64,000 bases of DNA from Amborella trichopoda (GCF_000471905.2 NW_006497672.1:1277024-1341023); one strand, 5' to 3'. Shown: positions 22,855 to 34,844, counted from the first letter of the stretch. Numbers and translations: made by a program. The notes: a model not told the origin generated them from the letters alone.

Positions 22855-24600
22855 AAAATTGTATATGGCCCAGTTTAAGAACGTATCCCTGAGTCACATC
22901 CCCCGGAGGCTAAACTCGCAGGCTGACGCACTTGCAAAACTCGACACTACAATTCAGTTATCCTCATCGGGGCCCACGCTTGTTTGGGTGGCAAAACGGA
23001 GACACATTGAACTAAGAAACTAGGTCGACACGGAGGATGAGAGAAATATCTTCCCGGAGTGTCCTCCTTATCTATTTGGAGCACTTCTATCAGCTAAGGA
23101 AGTAATTAAGACTAAACAAGAAATGACACAAAGTCAAGGAGCTAAGGGACGAGACCAAGAACCAGAATTCTTTGACCCAATATGCGTGGAAATTTAACAG
23201 GTAGAAGATTGGAGAGAGCCCATCACTAGTTTCCAAAAACATGACAGGCTCTTGAAACATCGTGCCGAACGCAACATCGTACGTCAAATGTCTACCAAGT
23301 ATACCATCCTTGAAGTAGATACTCTCTTCAGACGGTCATTTGACGATATTCTTCTTAGATGTGTGGATGTCTTAGAAGAAAATAAGGTGTTAGAAGAAGT
23401 CCACTCAGGCCTTGTTCACCAACCTCTAGCCTTGTTCACCAACCTTGTTCACCAACCTCTAGAGCCCTTACACCCTACAGTGGCATCATAGCCCTTCTCA
23501 CAATGCGGTATGGACATTATAGGGCCTATTGACCCTCCTTCCGCAATGGGTTATGTTTTCATTCTAGCTACAACGTATTACTTTTCTAAGTGGGCTGAAG
23601 CAGTCCCCCTTAAGCAAGTTCCTGCAACAACATTGGCTAGCTTCATTCGACATCACATTATATACTAGTTTGAGGTCCCTAACAGGATTACATCTAATCA
23701 TGGTCCCCATTTTGAAGCCACCATAGTGATAGTTTAGTCAACCAATTTGGCTTCAAATGAAGGTATTCAACTATGTACCACCCTCGGGCGAATGGATTAG
23801 CTGAGGATTTCAATAAGAATTTGTGCAACGTTTTACGAAAATCGGTATCAAAGAGGAAAAAAAACGCATGAGAGGCTTTTCGAAGCATTATGGGCTTATC
23901 GCACTACTATACGAAAAGTTATTATTTTCACTCCTTATTCTTTGGTTTATGGGTGAAGCAGTTTTACCTCTCGAAATTTAAATCCTTTCACTACAAGTTG
24001 CTATTCACCAAGGAATAACCGAAGATGAGAGAGTCAATCTCCGGTATCAAGAATTGGATGCACTTGATGAAAAGAGGCTAGAGGCTNNNNNNNNNNNNNN
24101 NNNNNNNNNNNNNNNNNNNNNNNNNNNNNNNNNNNNNNNNNNNNNNNNNNNNNNNNNNNNNNNNNNNNNNNNNNNNNNNNNNNNNNNNNNNNNNNNNNNN
24201 NNNNNNNNNNNNNNNNNNNNNNNNNNNNNNNNNNNNNNNNNNNNNNNNNNNNNNNNNNNNNNNNNNNNNNNNNNNNNNNNNNNNNNNNNNNNNNNNNNNN
24301 NNNNNNNNNNNNNNNNNNNNNNNNNNNNCAAGGTTCACTCATTCACCCGTGGTGATATACTTCTAGTAGTCAAGAGGTTGATCGTTATTCATGGACATCA
24401 TAAAAGGAAGTTTGAACCCAAGTGGGAAGGTCGTTTTATAGTAAAAAAAGGTCTCACCAAATGGAGCGTACATATTGGGACATCCAGATGGAGAGGAGGC
24501 AATGTCCCCTATCAATGGGCGACATCTAAAGAAATACTATCTGTGATACATATTCAAAGGAAAAAGACTCAACGTAAAAGTACACAAGATAGTCCAAAAT
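22855..24600 (+). pseudogene. Z2 RNase H tail and integrase remnant
   Basis: Reads 'SQADALAKLDTTIQ' (RNase H end), 'DWREPITSFQKHDRL' and 'RRSFDDILLRCVD' (linker before integrase), then 'KVLEEVHSG'. The next expected zinc-finger residues are absent and the frame runs into a short duplication of 'cttgttcaccaacctcta' (23411-23465). The core follows from about 23508: 'MDIIGPIDPP', 'FSKWAEAVPLK', with the second aspartate region reading as 'TSNHGPHF', where N replaces the catalytic D. Stops are frequent from 23660. After the gap come 'KVHSFTRGDI' and 'KFEPKWEGRFIVKK', the C-terminal domain. Confidence 0.8.
24087..24328. other. Assembly gap (242 N)
   Basis: Run of N within the Z2 integrase region. 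Confidence 0.99.
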
Positions 24601-25156
24601 AAATTCTAATTGTTTTTATTGTAGTAAAAATGAGTTACAAGTTACAACCTGAGAAGCCCATTATTATGGAGGTTACAAGTCTCTTGCATCTGAGGATAAG
24701 AGGACAGTTACAAACCAAAAACCTGCACTGTGCCTCTTGTATCTAAGGATAAGAGAATGGTTACAGGCCCAGAAGAATTTCTCTCCTAAAAGATGCAAAC
24801 CCACAAAAGAATTGCTCTCTTAGACGAAGCAAACCCACCAAAAGAAGCACCCTGATCATGAAGAAGAAGCAAAACCACTTGGAGAGTCAGCTTCACTTCA
24901 TTTGGTAAGTGCCGCCATAAGAGGACGGTTATAGGCCAAAAGACGAAGCGAAACCTCTCAGAGAAGCTAGCTTCAACTCGTCCGACATGTATATCAAACA
25001 TACAAGCCAGAGATCTAATCTGACATGTATATCAAACATACAAGACAGAATTCAGTCGACGTGTGTATCAAGCATACAAAGCAGGCTGCTCTGGCAAGGA
25101 ACTGGCCTATGATGGAGAGCATACCCTGTTCACAGTGTATGCCCTTCCATAAAACA
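24600..25156 (+). repeat. Z2 3' tail / LTR-like end
   Basis: Mirror of 17594-18180. It includes 'ggataagaggacagttacaa' copies and three 'gtatatcaaacatacaag' units (24983-25080), and ends ATAAAACA at 25156. Both Z tails are followed, in their own orientation, by ACAT. Confidence 0.6.
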
Positions 25157-25160
25157 ACAT

Positions 25161-28057
25161 TGTCCCAACCCCGCTCCCCGACCCTCGCCATCCCAAACCG
25201 GAGCGCGACAAAGCGTGGGATCGCGAACACAGAGGTCGCTAATGTCACTCAGGTGGGAGTGGCTCAACGCATAATTTAATTTGGAATCACAGCAAATCAT
25301 GAAATTAAGCAAAAACTCGTACAAAAAAAAATCCAAAACTGAGTAAAATAACACCATTTATATACCTATTCAGACTCCAAAAATTCCTGTTATAACAAGT
25401 TCAAGGCACAACAGGCCGGATCACAAAAATTCCAGAATTATTCAAAATGCAATTTCACACATCCACCAGGCACCTACCTTCAAAAGAGTCACCTACTAGA
25501 ACTTTAAGCTTCAAAGTGGCTGCTACCACCTTCCAGCTGTCCACACTAGGGTATCAGATCTCACTCTATACAAAGGGGAAAAAGAGTGGTAAGAGCTAAA
25601 GGCTTAATAAGCGAATTCAGCACCCTTGCATTCCAACCTAAATGCACTCATAAAGGATAACAGACCCACAACTATCACAGTTCATGCAAGATTACATAAT
25701 ACAGTAATACATTAATAGATACAAATAGAGTGAGCAGAAAAAGTTCAGATCTCAGGGCTTTCCATGCTTCATGAACTAAATAGTCATACATACATAGATC
25801 ATTATCACACAGTCAGAATCTTGGCTAGCGCATACAGTTTAGATAGACAGAAATTAATAGGGCCTACTCCTGAAGTAGAAGTCACATTGACCAAGCTAAG
25901 CCAGTCCTGTAACTTGTGACTTCTACTCTCATTCAAGAAGGAGGACAATGACAAGTGGAGGCCCCACTTCGTAATGTCCTCACTCACGCACACAGTCCCC
26001 AGCATGCTTTGGGGTTTACAATAGGTTGTGGCCTTGCAAGACCCTCCCCTGGTGCAGTCAGGAGAGAGGACGTTACACTACCATTGGAGGACCCAATATG
26101 TAGTGCCCATAACAGAGTTGGGGGCGAGACCCTCCCAGTTATTTACAGTCACATCTCGACTCCTCTCCTATCATAAGAGTCAAGGTATAGTACACCCCAC
26201 TACCAATAGAGGACCCATTCGTAAGCAGGCAATTATCAGAATTACAGTACCCACTACCAATGGAGGACCCATTGCGTAGTGGTCAGGATAAGAATCTGAA
26301 TCAGATAAATACATTATCCACTACCAATGGAGGGCCCATTGCATAGTGGGCAGAATTAGAATTATATAGTATCCTACCTAGTACAAGCATGCTTAAACAT
26401 TCACTCATTTCAAGAGGTTAGGAACATTCATGGTATCATAAGTATGCCATTTCAGTATCATCTTACAAAAGAATCAAGCCATGTTCAACATATCGATGCA
26501 TAGCAGATGTATGATCTACTCAATAAACGAAGAATTCATTATAATTCTTATCATAAATATGCATGTGCAAGGTGAGACATAACATCCAACTTATGAGGGA
26601 AATTGTCTTCTTTTCAATTGCTCTTTCATAGTGATTTTGAGCCTCCGACAATCACATAAATTATGAAGCTTAATGAGCATGACCAATTCAGGGTTAATAT
26701 AGAGTCTTGAAATTCTGAAATGTCATATTGGGGTATGTTTCATAATCTGGGATGTAAACATCAATTTTATACGAAATCTCAATATAATTCCAAAGAAAAC
26801 ATTCAAGTTAACATTCTTAGATTTCATGTGATAGTAATTTGAGAGCATTTTGACCCCATTTAGTCCGTCAAAATCTTAAAGTAACAGAAGCAATAGATCT
26901 GGATATTGCTGAGTTCGGTAATCAGTGACATATTCTCATAATTTGATGTATAACTCTGGATTTAGAAATAATTTCAAAATTCTTTGAACATGTGAATTCA
27001 AAACAACACATATACCTTTCAAATAAAATTGGTTTTAAGTCAATTGAAGGCCATTTGATTATTTAAAACTTATGAAAACTGAAACAAACTTTGTGCATTT
27101 TTTGAAATCTGTCAACAAATACATGTCCACATACTTTGAAACACAACTCTCAAATTATACAGAATTTGGACAAGGTTAAAACATGAACTCATATTAAACT
27201 CGTGTATGTTTCAAATGGCTATGGTTATGAGCCATTTGGACTTCATTTGGCCAAACAAAACATCAGCACAACAGGAATGATATTTCTGAAATCTGCTGAA
27301 ATTTGATAACAGTGACATGTACTCACAAACAGAAATATAGCTCTCAATCCGTAAAGAATTTCAACTGAGATTAAACATAAAAATCACATTAGACAGACAA
27401 ATATTTCATTTAAACTATTTTTTAACTAATTTTTATGTATATAAGTCAATGAAACGTTCAATTTACAAAGCATGCATCTTTCTGGAAACTTGCAGAATTT
27501 CATACCCAAATTTTGGCAGTCTTCAAAGAGTGATTATTAACTTTCAAAATAAAATTGGCATTAATGCAAGTTTATTTTCAGCCTAAACCAGATTCACAAG
27601 GGTGTTTACCCACCAATTTTTATAGCCAACAAAAATTCCTTTAAGGCTCAATCTATCATGCAAATAAGAGGTACAGTCCTGGAAAATCAGGGCTTATTCT
27701 AGCATGCTATATCATACATGCTCAAGCTTGTATTCAAACAAAAACTATGAAAGCATGAATACTATAATCCACTTACCTGTGCCAAGAGACCTCCAGGTTT
27801 ACCCAAGCTTCTAATGGTGGTTGAATGGAAAGCTTTAAAATTCTAAGGTCAAAGAAGGTGGCGTGAGGGAGAGGGAGAGAGGGTGTAGCATTTAGAGTGA
27901 GGTTGGGGTTTAACATGGGTAAGGAGAGGAGGGGTAGCAGCATGCCACAACTAAGTGGCCAACAAGGGGGAGGGCACGTGGTGAACAAGGGAGAGGAAAA
28001 AGAAGGAAAAGAGGTAGTCCCTTGGACTACCCTATTTAATTGTGCATGGTGGTAACA
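25161..28057 (-). mobile_element. LTR-like block of unknown lineage
   Basis: Starts TGTCCCAACCCCG and ends about GGTGGTAACA, with termini much like the solo LTR at 8630-10717. I see no coding domain. The interior has four roughly 60-70 bp repeats (26065-26345) and AT-rich diverged repeats (26590-27700). On the minus strand a strong splice-donor consensus CAG|GTAAGT lies at 27777/27776, and a TATA-like ATTAAATA lies close to the right end. A clean target duplication is not seen; the left flank is AACAT and the right flank about CATCA, or AACACAT if shifted. The right limit is therefore approximate and the solo-LTR reading tentative. Confidence 0.45.
26065..26345 (+). repeat. Tandem repeat 'ctaccaatggaggacccat'
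   Basis: Four imperfect copies, near 26078, 26199, 26251 and 26318, about 52-120 bp apart. Each carries an inverted 'cactac ... gtagtg' pair that could fold as a hairpin. Confidence 0.75.
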
Positions 28058-29223
28058 CATCACGTACGATTTTCCACTCGCGGTGTTTCTCTTGTGCCGT
28101 CTACTCGCCTGTGAAAAGCAATATGCTGGAAACTTTCGAGCCCTAACCAACATGGACTTCATTGTTGTGCTGGAGGACTTGGCTTCCAACAAGTATTACA
28201 AGACATGCCTTACCATCATTCACCACCCTTTGGCAACCCATGACAGCTCCATGCATGAATATCGTTGCACGTAGCTCGTTCTCGAGCATCACAAGTCCCG
28301 CGTGTAACTTATTGCTACATGCGAGCAGCACTATGTGCGTCATGACGTTCCACATGCACTAATGAATGTCGTCTGAAGCCAACACCGGTTGTGTCCTCCA
28401 AAGGTGAGTGCCGGTTGTGCTCTTAATTCCTAGTGCCAGCTACCTTTCTTGAGGATCAGTGCCAACCATATAAGTGTCGGTTATGCTTCTAACCACCAGC
28501 GCCAGCTGTGTTAGGGTCGGCTGTGCTTCTTCCAGCGCCAGCACTGTCGTGACTGTTTGCCTCCTGAAACTCCTCATTTTCAAGGTCGAAATCCCTTCGC
28601 TTCCTAAACATGGTTGCATGATTTCCAAGCTCAATCGTTCACCTCCTACGATGGTTCACCTCCCTCGAGAGTTCGTTTCCCATGTCGACTTCCTGCAACC
28701 GTTCATCTTCCCTGTGAAGGTCCACCTTCATTGACCGTTCCCTTTCCATTGACCCTTCAGTGTGTCATCGAAACTTCTCTTACATGGCCAAAAACTCACT
28801 GAGAGACTTTTCCATGCCTGTGTTTTGCTCGGGAAGTCACCAAAACCCCACCGGAAACCCTCAGCGACTTTCCCTAAGTCACAGGGAAACCCCCTAAGCT
28901 CCAAAAAAACTTCCCAAAGCTTGTAGAAATTCCAACTGTGGCACTTCCCGCCTCTTCTACACTCGAAGATCACAACCAGAGTTCTCCTGCTTCCCGAAAA
29001 ACCTCTTGTACTAACCAAAAAACTCTTGCAACTCTTCCTTTTCTGACAATCCCTTGACAATCTTCGCGAAACCTTCTCTGTAAGGCTTCCCGAAACACAT
29101 GATCTCTTGTCGGAATCCCTCTCCTTGCTGGAGCTTTCATACGAATCCTCTGAGCACAGTTAAAGTTTTTTTTAAAGTTTTTTATCTTTGGTGAAAAGTG
29201 AAGGAAATGGGGTTTTACCCCCT

Positions 29224-29229
29224 TATATA
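29224..29229 (+). promoter_or_regulatory. TATA-like site in X copy C
   Basis: TATATA in 'acccccttatatagcc'. Copy B has 'cccccgtatatatacc' at the matching place (minus, near 16505), and copy A a weaker 'cttttatactc' near 338. It is separate from the TATA/AATAAA pair further downstream. Confidence 0.4.
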
Positions 29230-30034
29230 GCCAACACTACCGTCAAACGTCCCTCACAAACTGGGAATTCCAGTCGAATCCAAGGAAAGCCAAACGATGA
29301 TGAGTTGGGTCAGGCTTTGACAGGAAGCCCGAGGCAACTCTCATTGTCGCTTATAAAATCCCAACAAACGGGCTGGATCGGGTCGGGTTTTTACCTTGGG
29401 AAAAGTTTCTTTTACCACCTCATCAAGGCCGGATTGAGCTCAGACTATGGCCCGAGTACCAATCCATAACCAGCACCAGCACGGACTACGAGGTCGAAGT
29501 GACCTTGCGCCAATTGAGTTTCAACAACCCTAGCTTCGGTCGTGTGCTTGATAACCCAGTGCCTACCATGTTCAAATGATAGCACGGGCCGCCCTCAGTG
29601 CCAACTGTGTTTTTAACAACCCAGCGCTGGCTATGCAGTCGAAGTGACCTAGCGTCGGCTGTGTTTCAACATACCTAGCATCGATTGTGTGCCCAACAAC
29701 TCAGCGTCAGTGGTGGCACACGTCATCCTCAACGTCCACTGTATTTTTTACAACCTAGCGCAGCTGAGTGGTTAAGAGGTAGTGTTGGCTGAATTTAGCA
29801 TCGGGTGTGTTTTCAAAGACTTAGCACCTGCTGAGTGCTCAACAGATAATGGTTGCTGCACTTGGCACCGGTTGTATTTTAAGAAACTTAGGCCAAATCT
29901 TTACGTGAACTATCATTCTCCAATGGAGTCAAGAGCAGGCCACCGTCGTTCATTCCCAGTGCGGGTCACACCCGAACTGTAGCCCATCATCCCCAGTGGA
30001 GTTAAGGTCATTCTTATCTCTTCAATCCCTAGTG

Positions 30035-30039
30035 GGTCT
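30035..30039 (+). other. GGTCT target-site duplication, left
   Basis: Precedes TGTTTATAGC. Joining it to the sequence after 41669 restores continuous X copy C sequence. Confidence 0.9.
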
Positions 30040-31367
30040 TGTTTATAGCATAGAATTGAGCAATCTAATGATATTGATACCTCAAATCTAACACTTTCAA
30101 CTGATAAAAATAAAATGAAAAGGCAATGGTAGAGAAAGTGGGAACAATCGAATTAAGATATGAGATCAGATCTGCTCAGAAACGAGCAGATCTGCTCTCA
30201 ATCTATGGTTGGGCCAGCGTGATCCGAAGCATTTGAAAACACAAATTTCTATCAAAATGAGTCAAATCATATCAAAATAAAATAAATAAAATAAATGAAA
30301 CGAGGAAATGAAGGAGAAGAAAATACCGAACAGAGTCGGATGACTCTGGCTTCTCGAGCCTTTGAAGGCTCGCCCGTATCAAAACCGGTTCCTTTTTCCC
30401 TTGTGGTCCAGATGTTGATCAGCAAGTCTCTGGTAATAGTAGGGTGGTTGTTCCGTAGAAATGGTTTAGATCTACAGTTGTTGTACCCTAGATTTAGGTT
30501 TACTCAGTCTTAAGATGGGGGTTAGGGTTTTCTCAGAGACGGTCTCTCTACACTCTTAGGGTTTCTCTTCCAGCCTAAAGTTTCTAAAAGTCTCTTCCCT
30601 TCTCAACCCCCTCGTTTTTTGTCTTTTTATGGTCACTTCAAGCGAGTTCATCCGAACAAGGGATTAGTTGGGGCAGAGTTATCTCGTTACCAACAAATCC
30701 CTTGGTCAAACCAATCTTTTATTTTTTTTAATTCGGATTTGACTGACGCGGATAGCATCATGTGGCCAAACCACCCACAAGATAATCCTAAAAACAAGAA
30801 AAATGATAAATTTATGTTTGGGGAAAAACAGGTCAGGATGGCACGGGTTGTGTTGCCTGAGCGGCACGAGTTGTGTCGCCTAGGCGGCACACCCGATGTT
30901 GCCCAAATCAAAACTTATCCAAATTGAAAATTTTATTTTTAGATGTGTTCCTTAGCCTCTTTAAAAGCTAGAAAACATTTGGGTCAAAACATAGTGTTTT
31001 ACTTTTTCTAATGATTTGTTTGGTAAAATAGGGCATTTGCAGGTTGACTTCAGCGACACGCCCCCTGTTGCCCAAACCAAAACTGGTCCAAATTGAGGTT
31101 TTTCAATTTGGTTGTCTTCATCAGGATCTTTTGAAGCTCTCAGAGAAAATTTAGATCAAAACAAATTCTTTTACTATTTTTAATGATTTTTCTGTAAAAC
31201 AATGCATTTACTAGATTCTAGGTCGAAACAGACATCTGCTAGGTTCTGGGTTGGTAAAATGGTTCCGGCTCACAAGGTAAGTTGTGTGACCTATGGATTT
31301 TGGGCCAATTTAATCCTAAGGGTCTAAGAAAACCATAGAACTTTCCATATTTAAAGCGGTGTCTACA
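30040..31367 (-). repeat. Y 3' LTR (left in window)
   Basis: Aligns throughout with 40530-41664. Shared phrases include 'gagcagatctgctctcaatc', 'aaataccgaac', 'gctcgcccgtatc', 'cttgtggtccagatg' and 'gtgtctaca'. On the minus strand it begins TGTAGACACC and ends CTATAAACA. It contains GC-rich 'gcctgggcggcac'-like units (30838-30905). Confidence 0.9.
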
Positions 31368-31380
31368 GTTGCCCCACTTT
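31368..31380 (-). other. Y polypurine tract
   Basis: The minus strand reads AAAGTGGGGCAAC immediately before the LTR start TGTAGACACC. This is the expected position and composition for the primer of plus-strand DNA synthesis. Confidence 0.75.
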
Positions 31381-33550
31381 GGCACTCCCTGCCCTTCGAG
31401 GGACAGGAGAGTAGCAAAGAAGTAGACACGCTGTCGTTCCCTATCCTTCGAGGGGCAGGCGAACGCACACTCCCTAACCTTCGAGGGCCCGGTGAGTAGC
31501 AACAGTAGACTCTCTAACACTCCCTATCCTTCGAGGGACAGGAGAATGTCAAAGATGAATGTCATTCCGACGTCGTGTGGGCAGATGGCATACTAACTAT
31601 CCCTCCAAGTCATTCCACTCCCATGCTCACCCACCTAGGGTATTTTCATCCTAGGGTTTTCAACATGAGGTGTCTGCGAGTTACACAAGCTTGAAACTAG
31701 AGGTGGATTTTACTGCCATGCCACTTGACCTCAGGGTTTTCTCAATTTGAAAATTTTAAGCTTGGTAATTTTTGTGATTTCCTTAGAGGTTTCCTAAGGT
31801 TGTTTATAGGAAAAATCTTTCTATAGGATGAGACTTGTCTGATCAGTTTCGAATAGAGAGGTGAGGCAGCAACGCGATGTTCATCATGTAAGGGTGTCCA
31901 AGCTCCTTCGTTTTAAAATACTTTTTAGAAATTTTGAAAGTAGGGGAGATTTGAAATAGAACCCGGAGCAGGGACAGGCTACGATTTTAATAAAGGAATT
32001 AAAGTTTCTTAAATCACAAGACATATAGTGAAAATTTTGAAAGAGGAAGATATTTCAAAAAGCAATGTTGGTTAGCAGTTTTAACTCCTGCAACCATATA
32101 GCCCTCTAAGAAGTTTAGCATCATGCATCAATGGATCACACACCCGACCTTTTACGTCATACGAGGATAGACAATACCTGTCTTGGTTCTTTTACGTCGC
32201 ACAAGTTTGACGTTGAACTAGATAACCTGACCTTTTTCGTCATATGGGGCTAGACGTTGCCTGTCTTGGCTCTTTTATGTCGCACGAGTTTGACGTATTA
32301 GCTCGGTTTTTTAACGGCGTATGAGTTTGATGTGTTAGCTCGGTTTTTAACATCACACAAGTTTGACTTGCCAGCTCATTTTTTTAACATCGCACGAGTT
32401 TGGGGTATTAGCTCGGTTTTTTAACAGCGCGCGAGTTTGACGTGTTAGCTCAGTTTTTTAATGTCGCACGAGTTTGACGTTTTAGCTTGGTTTTTTAACT
32501 TCCCACAAGTTTGATGTGTTAGCTTGACTTTTTAACGTCGCACGAGTTTGAGGTGTTCGCTCAATTTTTTAACGTCGCACGAGTTTGATGTGTTAGCTCA
32601 GTTTTTTACAATCGCACGAGTTTGACGATCTAAATCCTGATTGGCAGTTTAGGCTCATGCCACCGTGGAGCAAAATATTTTGAAGCTGGTTGGCAATTTT
32701 GGCTCATGTCATCAAGGAGTACATTGGAAAAAAAAATTGCTTTCATTTATTTGTTTATTATTTGGAATGCTTGGTTAACAGTTTAGGTTCGTGCCACCGA
32801 GGAGAGTAAAAAAAAAATTTCTTTTTATTTTTTTATTTTTTTGAAATCTTTTTGAAAATTGCGTCGGCAGTTTAGGCTCATGCCACTTAGAAGCAAGTTG
32901 GCTTCGTGAGCGAGGCCAGATGACTAACAGTTTAACCTCTTGTAGTGATGGAAGAAGTCCATTCTAAAAGGAGAAAGGTTTTGAAAATGGATGATTTTAA
33001 CACTCAAATTGAAACGACATTTTCGAAAGGGATGAGCCTTACAGTTTTGCCACCTGTGGACCCTTTAGTGGTAATTTTATTTGTTATATTTTACCCAGGG
33101 ATGATGAAAGGATTCCCTTGCAAGATCATGAGAACTCATAAATCACGAAGTTGTCTTTTTACCATTGGAGCTTTCATCCTCTACTTCGCGGATCTAAGAA
33201 GAGTCCTCTGGATTCTTGCCAGGCTTTCCTCTTGGGGGGTCTCGACGTTTTCCAGGGTTTATCAAAATCACTTCGCTTTTCCATTCATGTCAACCTCCTA
33301 CATCTTTCTGAGTTGGTTCTATTGAGAACCTGCGGGGTTTTTGGAGGAATCTTCATCTCAGGGTCTGCTTGTGCAGTATAATTAGACATTTTCGAAAACT
33401 CCTTCTTGAAGATTTTATTCTCTCTTTTACCTATGGTGCCTTTTCAGGTTTTCGCCACGTCCATTTTTTTGTTTTTTTATTTTTTTATTTTATTTTTTTC
33501 TTATTTTTCTTTGTGATTGCTTTTCAGGCTTTCGCCACGTTTTTGGCCCG
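31381..33550 (-). other. Y 3' non-coding region
   Basis: About 2.2 kb between integrase and the 3' LTR without a recognisable gene. It holds short repeats of 'tccctatccttcgagggacagg' (31385-31550), a 37-bp tandem array (32145-32640), repeats of 'ggcagtttaggctcatgccac' (32645-32935) and T-rich tracts (33455-33515). One open stretch (32945-33325, plus) has no recognisable domain. The T-rich piece matches the left end of Y'. Confidence 0.6.
32145..32640 (-). repeat. 37-bp tandem array in Y
   Basis: About 12 units based on 'aacgtcgcacgagtttgacg' plus 'tgttagctcggtttttt'. 'gagtttg' recurs near 32285, 32323, 32359, 32396, 32433, 32470, 32508, 32545, 32580 and 32618, a steady 36-38 bp. Confidence 0.9.
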
Positions 33551-34620
33551 TTATGGGTAGTATTTTCTATGATATATTGCATTAATGGGGTTGTTGAGTT
33601 CGTACCCCTCTTGATTTTTTATCTTATAACAATTATCTGCATGCACTCGGGTAACCACGAATGGCCCCTCCCAATTAGGTTTGAACTTTCTTAAAGGGTG
33701 TTGATTTGCAGGAGTGTGGAAGATTTTCTTGAGTACCATGTCCCCTCCTTTGAACTGTCGAGGAACAACATTCTTTTGGTATGCCCTCTTGAACTACGGT
33801 GGTAAGCAACGATATTTTGTGTTGCTCGTAGTCGTTTTTCATCCAAAGCAACGAGGGCAGTGATTCGTGCTTCGATCTTTTGCTCCTCATCTGCATTTTT
33901 TTGAATAAGCACTCGGAGGGATGATATCTCAACCTCGATAGGTAGCACTGCTTTCATACCATACACCAATGAGTATGGGGTCATGCCAGCAGGAGTCTTC
34001 TCAGTTGTCTGGTAGGCCCATAGGGCGTCATTTAGCATTTCGTGTCAATCTTTCCCGCCTTCTATTATTTTGTTTATAATTCTGAGAAGTCTTTTATTTG
34101 TGGCTTCTTCTTGTTCATTTCCTTGAGGGTAGTAAGGTGTGGAGAATTTATGTGTTATTCCAAAATTTTTGCACACCTTATTGACCTTTTCATTTTTGAG
34201 ATTGGATCCGTTGTCAGTGATGATTGACTTAGGAACATCGAATCTAAATACGATATTGTTCTTTATGAAACGGGCAACATGTTGGCCTTCAATTTTAACA
34301 AATGATGCGGCCTCTACCCTTTTGGTGAAGTAATATGTAGTTGTTAACATAAAACAACATCCATTTGGGGTTTTGGTGATATCATTCCAATGATATCAGG
34401 ACCCCACATGGTGAAGGGTCACACGGGCGGTGTTGAGTTGAGTGATACGGAGGGCGCATGGATGAGGTCTCCATAGAGTTGACATTTGGGACACCTCTTA
34501 ACGAACTTTCAGCAGTCTTCAGCCATGGTGGTCCAGTAATAGCCTTGGCATCTGATTTTCTGAGCTAAGGTGGCTGCCCCAGAATGACCTCCTTCATTGT
34601 GCAACTCTGTTAGTACTTGG
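33551..34620 (-). pseudogene. Y integrase remnant
   Basis: Minus-strand reading shows the zinc-binding region ('LHNEGGHSGAA' near 34600, 'RCPKCQLYGD' near 34490) and the core with 'MWGPDIIG' (first catalytic D, near 34405). It continues with 'SIITDNGSN' (second D) and 'PYYPQGNEQEEATNK' (E) in 34350-34045. Then follow 'MLNDALWAYQTTEKTPAGMT' (34038) and the C-terminal 'KFKPNWEGPFVVTRV' (33739-33551). Stops and frame changes fall near 34350 and 33780. Catalytic positions survive better than in Y'. Confidence 0.85.
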
Positions 34621-34844
34621 TCAATTTCTGGCTAATCAAGGCACCGTAGAATCATGCCATCGAAGGACTTTTTGAATAGAAGATCACCTCTCACGAAGAA
34701 TCCCATAGAAAACCTTCGAAAGGCTTCTTTGTCCTTTTTGGTGGCTCCTTTCGGGAATAACCCATCTTTTAGCAGGGACACTGTAACTAGCGCATCTGAA
34801 GCCACATGGGATACTTCCCCATTGTTCTCCTTTTCTTGCTCCGT

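Larger units (their letters stand above)
17594..25156. repeat. Inverted-repeat block of two Z elements
   Basis: The left arm (17594 to about 19835) and right arm (about 22826-25156) are the same sequence in opposite orientation. Both run from an RNase H tail, through integrase, to a terminus reading TGTTATTTGGAAGGG at the left edge and CCCTTCCATAAAACA at the right. A 3.0-kb spacer with gag and the first part of RNase H belongs to the left element. The arms are diverged and have different indels, so this is an old arrangement. A 242-base assembly gap lies in the right arm. Confidence 0.8.
22826..25156 (+). mobile_element. Z2: second Z copy, 5'-truncated
   Basis: Plus-strand partner of the left arm. 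It begins inside the RNase H tail ('MAQFKNVSLSHIPRRLNSQA' at about 22863), continues through integrase, and ends at CCCTTCCATAAAACA. It lacks gag, protease, reverse transcriptase and a 5' LTR. Confidence 0.8.
28058..30039 (+). mobile_element. Family X copy C, upstream part
   Basis: From about 28150 it matches copy B (17.57-16.0 kb, minus), with many boxes like 'agtgccggttgtgctc' and 'cagcgtcggctgtg' every 30-60 bp (28380-28530 and 29510-29890). A TATA-like TATATA at 29224-29229 follows 'ggggttttaccccc', as in copy B. The left 90 bp (28058-28150) is not matched elsewhere. The segment ends at the GGTCT target site where element Y is inserted, and continues at 41670. No gene is recognised. Confidence 0.7.

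Noticed and set aside
24034..24602. Open frames crossing 24087-24328
   Set aside because: Most of their length is N. Only the 3' part (Z2 integrase C-terminus) has real sequence support.
33369..33560. Phe-rich plus-strand frame
   Set aside because: It is a T-rich tract of the Y 3' region, antisense to the element, with the composition of poly-T runs.
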